From positions 372,001 through 436,000 of the forward strand of contig JAMPIV010009910.1 in assembly GCA_024509875.1 (NCBI GenBank): 64,000 bases of DNA, given 5' to 3'. Positions 58,901 to 64,000 of this stretch are shown here, piece by piece. The DNA comes from Oreohelix idahoensis. Lineage: Eukaryota; Mollusca; Gastropoda; Stylommatophora; Oreohelicidae. The position numbers were made by a program, and so were the translations under genes. Within the stretch, counting starts at the first letter, position 1. Each line of letters starts with the position of its first letter. The notes beneath the pieces were generated by a model, which searched no databases, was not told the DNA's origin, and saw only the letters and a program-made list of their open reading frames with translations.

Positions 58901-61068
58901 ATCATCCGATGTCAAATGGGTTAATTGAGCGTCTCAATAGGACACTCAAGCAGTTGTTGGGTAAGATGACTCAAGACCATCCCCAAGACTGGGATCGGGT
59001 CCTACCCGCTTGTCTCTTTGCGTATCGCGAAGTACAAAATCAAGCCACGGGGTTTTCTCCATTCCAGCTTGTTTTTGGCATGCAACCACGCGGTCCGATG
59101 TCGTTAATCCACGACTTATTGGTTGACGAGAATATTGAAGAGGAAACTCAATCCTCTTATGAGTATGTGATCTCTCTGAGAAAGAGAATCATAGATGCTT
59201 GTAGACTAGCTACTGCATCATCTGAACAAGCCAAAGAAAAAGCTCGTCTATTTGCAAACAAGTATAGACGTCTTCGCCAGCTCATACCTGGTGATGAAGC
59301 TTTTGTCTTACTACCTGCGCATAACAATCGTCTTTTAATTACCTGGAGAGGTCCTTTCAGGATCATCTCAAGAATATCCGATGTCGACTACATCGTTGAT
59401 GTTAATGGTAAACATAAAACCTTCCACATTAACATGTTGAAGGAGTATTACTCACGTCCTGATTATCTACAGTCAGTGTTTCAGGCAACTGACGATCCTA
59501 CACCTCCTATTCAACACTATTCTAGTTTGTCAGTCATCCAAGAAGAGGAATCTTCTTTCGATGATGTACAACTACCAATACCAGTTGTACCACTCCATTC
59601 CACTGAGAAATGGAATGATGTTACAATCTCATCTACTCTTTCGGCTGATCAACGTCAGCAAGTCTCTAATATTCTACACTCGTATGAGGATGTCCTCACT
59701 GACATCCCAGGTCATACGTCAGTCATCCAACATGACATTATTCTGACTGACGATACGCCTATTCGAGTTCGCCCATATCCTATTCCTTTACACTTTCGTG
59801 ATAAGGTTGATAAGGAATTGGATGAGATGCTCCAATTAAATATAATTGAACCATCTTCATCACCATATTCTTCTTCTATGGTAATCATTAGGAAGAAAGA
59901 CAACAATATACGTCTTTGCGTAGATTACAGGAAATTAAACAAAGTTACAAAATTCGATGCGGAACCATTACCTCTTTTAGACGACTTATTGGAGAAATTA
60001 TCTCATGCCACATTCTTTTCGAAATTTGACCTTTCAAAGGGTTATTGGCAAGTGCCACTCACTCCTAAAGCAAAGCCATTCACCGCTTTCTCGACGCCAC
60101 GGGGTCTTTTTCAATGGAATTTTATGCCATTCGGATTAATGAATGCGCCAGCTACCTTTGTACGCATGATGCGCCGCATATTGTCTCATCGTCCCGATGT
60201 CATTACTTATATAGATGACATCTGTCTTTTCAGTGACTCTTGGGATGAACATATTCAGGGTTTAAAATCTTTACTTTCTACCTTACGGGATTATAACTTA
60301 ACAGCGAAACCTTCAAAGGCTTTTGTCGGTTTTCATGACATCTCATTTCTGGGTCACCGCATAGGTCATGGTTTCATGTATACAGAAGACAGTAACGTCT
60401 CTAAAATTTTAAACATCTCAGCACCTAAGACAAAAAAACAAGTTAGGTCGCTTTTAGGACTAATACAGTTCTATTCAAAATTCATCCCTCATTTGTCTAC
60501 TATAACTGCACCTTTTTCGTCTCTACTGAAGAAAGGCACATCTAATGTAATAAAGTGGTCGCAGGATCACCAAACGGCGTTAGACTATATAAAACAATTT
60601 TTTTCAAATGCACCTTTTTTGAGGTTGCCTGACAAAAATCTCACCTTCATTCTCCGCAGTGATGCAAGTTCTTACGCTATTGCTGCAGTTTTGATGCAGG
60701 AATATAACGGCACCTTATTTCCGGTTATGTACGTATCCAGAAAGCTCACGCCGAGCGAGACGAAATATTCCGTTCTGGATAAAGAGCTCCTTGCTCTTGT
60801 CTGGGCAATCACTAAACTGGATCGTTATCTCCTCGGATCACACTTTGTGGTGGAGTCTGACCAGAAAGCTCTTACCGCACTGAATACAGGGAACGTTAAG
60901 TCATCAAAGTCAGCGCGTTACGCTATAGCGCTTCAACCGTTCCATTTTGAGATACGAGCTATTCCTGGAGTGCAGAATGTGTTCGCAGACTGTCTATCAA
61001 GATGCCCAAGTGAACGTGTCGAAACTAAACCACTTCCAGATGTTGGAACATCCTCACCGATAACATGA
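55957..61068 (+). CDS. element D Gag-Pol polyprotein (Gag-PR-INT-RT-RNaseH), intact
   Basis: 1703 codons from MYSLDYFIKQAKALQMAP. Residues 30-190: Glu/Lys/Arg-rich coiled coil with repeated EERRLIAEQ. From 212: capsid (LPKFNPPSDDVIFFLDRF). 400-560: Asn/Arg-rich linker. Then CPECSTLF…LRCGHTLP, an unusual C-x2-C…C-x-H motif. Protease LFDSGCSTVG has its Asp at 629. The integrase zinc domain starts at His 824 and ends CLICQ; the DDE core is Asp 896, Asp 955, Glu 991 (35 residues between the last two); GPF is at 1132. RT runs from about 1285, with LCVDYRKLN, KFDLSKGYWQVPL, FMPFGLMNAPATF and catalytic YIDDICLF at 1418. RNaseH runs from 1569 (RSDASSYAIAAVL) to FADCLSRCP. Integrase lies upstream of RT, as in the Gmr1 group, not as in ordinary Gypsy. 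Probably autonomous. Confidence 0.96.
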   Translation: MYSLDYFIKQAKALQMAPDEAKTFALAEYRKAQEIEAEQRKLETLRLEKLQFEADQKRIESEENEKKMRIIAEEEEKKMRLAAELEDKRVQKEMEERRLIAEQAAELEDKRFRREAEQKQREAEERLKIEMEVKQKEMEQKQKEIEERRLIAEQNTKRLQLEMEENDRKRQHELKLAESEYERLRLTQEANSQRTFESQTSSRHDHFKEINLKLPKFNPPSDDVIFFLDRFEATCRSYNVDKTLFCTYLSRLLTGDALAVYHTTSIGEKNDYNALRAALLQKFQMTEDEYRLRFHTLLPQSGRNFSDFLSQIRLTLERWIELSKIEKSYEGLFDLLMRDKVLSSVNPTFLAFLHERKPLSMKGLEEHAKNCCTAHPTMDLSNAQIKSELPVAFAAQQNNFSRNRSFSADRYVNKGNNYNFNNDNFYKGKQFQQSAPFNVSWNQAHRSRDFGNNNFKNNQGHYNKQNWRSKSQGPQNRQGSWNKNFKEQHNFNYTNYRTHPNFNSSRKDNYGNFNANNQNRSRRRERSSSNTGRHSNVSLIDTQANIEQGKVAETHNAMSCSLDCTQVKDCPECSTLFQPKAITTLRCGHTLPSLPAVCTATAASVHQGQGSLKFNKGFVNNISCSLLFDSGCSTVGVRTSLINPSCATGRVVKCVTFGGTVETFPTAIIDLNTPFFSGKIQACLLPNPICDLILGRIHGIKECTPQQIAEWEERHIQTANAVVTRAQATNMSHDTPIEPTVHTTCDDDAPISRELFATLQKNDDSLKKNFQYVNKKNTSNKLAKSRHDFILKNGILVRVIREKDSSLCYQILVPSSMRSRILRHAHDSQCAGHMGFSRTKSRVLSAFYWPGVHRDITLYCRSCLICQEVKVRGPFHAAPIQAADIPIRPFDKMAIDIIGPMLPSARGHTHILTCIDMCTRWPEAIPLKNTSSASVAEALMLIFSRIGFPRKILSDHGVQFISESMSQVMKTLGIDRSLSSIYHPMSNGLIERLNRTLKQLLGKMTQDHPQDWDRVLPACLFAYREVQNQATGFSPFQLVFGMQPRGPMSLIHDLLVDENIEEETQSSYEYVISLRKRIIDACRLATASSEQAKEKARLFANKYRRLRQLIPGDEAFVLLPAHNNRLLITWRGPFRIISRISDVDYIVDVNGKHKTFHINMLKEYYSRPDYLQSVFQATDDPTPPIQHYSSLSVIQEEESSFDDVQLPIPVVPLHSTEKWNDVTISSTLSADQRQQVSNILHSYEDVLTDIPGHTSVIQHDIILTDDTPIRVRPYPIPLHFRDKVDKELDEMLQLNIIEPSSSPYSSSMVIIRKKDNNIRLCVDYRKLNKVTKFDAEPLPLLDDLLEKLSHATFFSKFDLSKGYWQVPLTPKAKPFTAFSTPRGLFQWNFMPFGLMNAPATFVRMMRRILSHRPDVITYIDDICLFSDSWDEHIQGLKSLLSTLRDYNLTAKPSKAFVGFHDISFLGHRIGHGFMYTEDSNVSKILNISAPKTKKQVRSLLGLIQFYSKFIPHLSTITAPFSSLLKKGTSNVIKWSQDHQTALDYIKQFFSNAPFLRLPDKNLTFILRSDASSYAIAAVLMQEYNGTLFPVMYVSRKLTPSETKYSVLDKELLALVWAITKLDRYLLGSHFVVESDQKALTALNTGNVKSSKSARYAIALQPFHFEIRAIPGVQNVFADCLSRCPSERVETKPLPDVGTSSPIT

Positions 61069-61863
61069 ATAACTTTGTACATTGTTATTGATACTATATT
61101 AACGTTTTATTAGAACGGGAACATTGGTACTACAGTAACTTTTTATTAATATGGCAACATTGTTAAGAGCGACAAATATACATTTGTTATTCCTATGGAA
61201 CATATTACACTACATAGCGTGTTCGAAAATATAATTTATCGTGTATGGAACATTGAGAACATTATCTCGTCGATTACTATCTAGTTGTAACTGAACATTG
61301 ACATATTGATAGTGATATTAGAATTATTTAGAATATATTATTAACTAGTTATTTGTTATTAATTAAGAAATATATAAATTAGATTAATTCTATTTAATCT
61401 ATTTAATTGATTATGGATCACACACAAACTAACTTTCTTAGTTGTCAAGTAACACCTGCATTCACGGGTCTTAGTTATGATATCTCACTTTTAGATCACT
61501 AGTCAACCATACTAGTGTTAGAAAAACATTAAGTGTGTTAATTCTTAATGTGTTTAATTTTGCATTGTTTCATTTTTGCACATTGTATTTTCAATTTCTC
61601 TGTTTTATTGATTCTCTTGTCATTGATCATCATCAGTGTTGCTGTTCATTTTCATTTTTGAAATCTTATGTTTCAAATTTTTTTGAAAACTTAGTTGAAT
61701 TTTATTATCATTTTTTTTAATGGTTTTTTCATTTTCAATCTTGTTTTTACTTTGAATATTACCACATCGTTCCAAAGTAGGTCGATTGTGGATGTGTGCT
61801 TTAATGCATACTATCATTTAGTTATATTGATTTCTTTTAATATTCTTTTCTTAATATAGTATA
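61069..61863 (+). other. element D 3' untranslated region, first part
   Basis: AT-rich sequence without coding content, ending with ATATAGTATA (61854-61863), the left copy of the LINE's target duplication. Confidence 0.6.
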
Positions 61864-62842
61864 TAATAATAATAATAATAAATTCTTTAAGCACCAAACA
61901 CGGCGCATAAGGCAGAAACCAGTGCTCTCCAGGTTGTTCGTTGTGACGCCACTCCTCTTAGCTCTTGCACATTATTTAGGCCCAACGTTCTTCCTTCTCT
62001 TATTATTGTTCTTCTGAGTGTTTCTTTTGGTCTTCCTTTTTTCCTCTTACCCTCAGGAACCCAAGTGAGCGCCTGTAGTGGTATTCTGTTGTTTTGCATT
62101 CGTAGGACATGACCGATATATGACCATCGTCTTTTCCTTATATAGTCGGAGACATATTTCTGCCTAGAGTCTTCTCTTATTTGTCGATTAGTCTTGAATT
62201 CTTTCCAACTGATGTTCATGAGTTTTCTAAGACATTTGTTCTCGAATGTATTCAGCTTGTTCTCCAATGATTTTGTTATTTTCCAACTCTCACAGCCGTA
62301 TGTTAACACTGAGATAACATTTGAATTAAACAGACGAAGCTTGGTATGTATATTCAATGATCTTAATTTCCAAATGTTAGATAATCTATTGAAGGCGCTA
62401 GCTGCCAAAGCAATTCTAGTATGGATTTCTCTTGTTGTGTCACCATCCTGAGTCATTTTACTGCCTAAATAATTGAAACTTTCAACTTTCTGTAGTTTTT
62501 CCCCGTTCAAGATGATATCAAAGGTCTCGTTAGAAAAGTTCATAGCTTTAGTTTTAGAGGCATTTATTTGGAGACCTATTTTAACCGAGAGATGACACAA
62601 ATTATTTATTGCTTCTTGGGATTGTCTTGGTGTTGAACTTAAGAATGCTACATCATCTGCGAAATCCAGGTCCCCCAGGAATTTTACATTCCAGTATCCA
62701 ATTTTAAAAATCTCCTTAGCCCCCAAGATATTAGAGTCAGTCATGTTTACTGTCGAGCCTGGTTCTGTTTCGGTAACAATAGCTTGTTTTACGATAGTGA
62801 ATTGTTAACTCACTGATCAACCCTCCGATCCAACCGACCGAT
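61864..62842 (-). mobile_element. LINE with both ends but a large internal deletion, inserted in element D
   Basis: Minus strand. 3' tail of (AAT)n type at 61864-61880. Target duplication ATATAGTATA at 61854-61863 and 62843-62852. Same family as 23866-24833. Unlike that copy it has a 5' UTR of about 100 bp and the ORF start, but has lost most of EN and the first half of RT. Confidence 0.88.
61887..62744 (-). CDS. in-frame EN-start/RT-end fusion ORF of the deleted LINE
   Basis: 285 codons: MTDSNILGAKEIFKIGYWNV is the usual start of an APE endonuclease domain (WNVRTL in relatives). It is joined directly, in frame, to KFLGDLDFADDVAFL, the catalytic block of RT. The rest follows the copy at 23866 to the same C-terminus. 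The product has no endonuclease and only the second half of RT, so enzymatic activity is unlikely. Confidence 0.85.
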   Translation of the reverse strand: MTDSNILGAKEIFKIGYWNVKFLGDLDFADDVAFLSSTPRQSQEAINNLCHLSVKIGLQINASKTKAMNFSNETFDIILNGEKLQKVESFNYLGSKMTQDGDTTREIHTRIALAASAFNRLSNIWKLRSLNIHTKLRLFNSNVISVLTYGCESWKITKSLENKLNTFENKCLRKLMNISWKEFKTNRQIREDSRQKYVSDYIRKRRWSYIGHVLRMQNNRIPLQALTWVPEGKRKKGRPKETLRRTIIREGRTLGLNNVQELRGVASQRTTWRALVSALCAVFGA

Positions 62843-62852
62843 ATATAGTATA

Positions 62853-62960
62853 ACTTTATGCATTTCATATCTTGTTGTAGTTTTGACTCACCTCTCTCGG
62901 GTACTAAGTTAAAAAAAAATTAATAGAATTAATTTTTTTAAGGGGAGGTGATAAGGGAGC
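62853..62960 (+). other. element D 3' UTR end and polypurine tract
   Basis: Ends AAGGGGAGGTGATAAGGGAGC directly before the 3' LTR; the purine run serves as the plus-strand primer. Confidence 0.75.
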
Positions 62961-64000
62961 TGTTACGTACATTTATTACCTAAGGGGGTAGTCTTCGGTC
63001 CTGCCAAATGTACGCACCAGTTTTATATAGTTATATTATTTGAGCGTTCGATTGATTCACGCACTGACGTGCACAATGCAGTGTGAGTTGCTTTGGACGC
63101 ACGGGTAACCTAGTTTGGGGATTGTGACGTCATGTTTTGTCGGGGCTGTACGGACCATGTTTATGTCCGATATATATTTCCTTGGAATTTTGCTGGCAAG
63201 TTTGGAAGAAGCCATTATGTTGTATGATCTCTACTGGTTCATGTTGAAGCCAACAGTAGTAGGATCAAGTAAGTGTCGCCCCATGTCATTAAATGTTTAT
63301 TGAGTAAATTAAAGTGTAAGGCCGCTCATAGTTCTGATCTAGCGGGAAATCCATCACTGTATGTTATTTTCTAGAATGGACAGACGGAGTCGGTAGCCTT
63401 TTGAATTACCGTAGATGAAGAATACCTACGAGTACACAAAGTTGATTGAATTATATGCTTCTCATGTTTTATATGCCGTATGTTAGTCAATGCCAAAGTC
63501 ATGGCATGGATATAGAGAGGTTAGTCAACACAGAACTCTAACCTGGTCGTATTGTTGTGGATGACTTTATTTGGATATTTATATATATATGCTGCCTAAG
63601 TATTGTAGGAAGGAAGCCTGGAATCATGGCAAGTCTGATAAGAAATATTACTCATTGAGTATGAATCCGTTGGTCATAAGATACGTCCTTGAGAGAAGGT
63701 TAACGGACGTTATTACAATACATATACTATGGCAAAGGAAGGGATCCTTAGACATTTGAATAAGAGGACTTAATTGTTAGAGAATCTTCATCCCTTGAAA
63801 AGTGATGATCAACATTGTGATGTATGACCTTTTTGCACCTGTAACTATGACTGTCTTGTTCAACGCCGTATATGTCACGTTCAATAAAATCTATGTACAT
63901 TCATCACAGCCTTGCGTGCTGCCTATCAGTGACCAGTTGATCACTACTTGTTGGAGTTCGTTTCAACTTAAGAACATTTTCTGAAATATTTTCATTGAGA
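62961..64000 (+). repeat. element D 3' LTR, cut by window end
   Basis: 1040 bp nearly identical to 53753-54792. Confidence 0.93.

Larger units (their letters stand above)
53753..64000 (+). mobile_element. LTR retrotransposon D (Gypsy type, PR-INT-RT-RNaseH order), apparently coding-complete
   Basis: 5' LTR from 53753 (TGTTACG), a 3' LTR from 62961 cut by the window end, and one intact 1703-codon Gag-Pol ORF between them. The two LTRs differ at only a few positions over 1040 bp (for example near 54008/63216 and 54149/63357), so it is young. A LINE copy sits in its 3' untranslated region. This is the only element here with all enzymatic domains intact. Confidence 0.93.

Overview
The window looks like nuclear DNA of an animal, most likely a mollusc and probably a gastropod. 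The grounds are spliced exons of a fibrinogen-related (FReD) protein, a family that is large in gastropods, and the mix of LINEs, tRNA-derived SINEs, Tc1/mariner, hAT and Ty3/Gypsy elements. The species cannot be named from the sequence alone. About nine tenths of the window is mobile or repetitive DNA.

Only one host gene is well supported. It is a fibrinogen C-terminal (FReD) domain on the + strand, split over five exons: 2734-2858, 7301-7397, 30527-30685, 32236-32293 and 36089-36263. The exon ends obey GT/AG and the reading phases match at all four junctions. The domain runs from its first cysteine pair to the stop codon. The 5' part of the gene (signal peptide and any upstream domains) is not seen and probably lies before the window. 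Intron 2 is 23 kb and intron 4 is 3.8 kb, both swollen by mobile elements.

Layout. 1-8167: microsatellites, SINE pieces, FReD exons 1-2, a Tc1 element with perfect 32-bp inverted ends (4139-5439), a pogo-like relic and a minisatellite. 8168-18110: a three-level nest, in which a mariner transposon (TA duplication) is interrupted by an RTE-like LINE (15-bp duplication), which is interrupted by an LTR retrotransposon (element A, 12137-17621, duplication CATAG). 18865-29858: Gypsy-type element B (duplication ACCAG), decayed and carrying two LINE fragments. 30250-36263: FReD exons 3-5 with SINEs and a 50-bp minisatellite that has taken three insertions. 37304-38704: a hAT relic. 39025-39661: an inverted SINE dimer with 292-bp arms. 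40422-49635: LTR element C (duplication AGGAT, 2.6-kb LTRs), with an intact 1010-codon ORF. 49636-53752: LINE and SINE debris. 53753-64000: Gypsy-type element D with an intact 1703-codon ORF; its 3' LTR is cut by the window end.

Two points stand out. First, none of the four LTR elements shows the usual Gypsy order (PR-RT-RNaseH-INT). B and D have PR-INT-RT-RNaseH, as in Ty1/copia and in the Gmr1 group of Gypsy elements. A keeps an RNaseH end as the last piece of its ORF, and C stops after INT. Second, element C is structurally whole and its ORF is open, yet it encodes only Gag, protease and integrase. There is no room for a reverse transcriptase, so it must borrow one, plausibly from a relative such as D. 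Element A has also lost RT through a deletion that left its ORF open.
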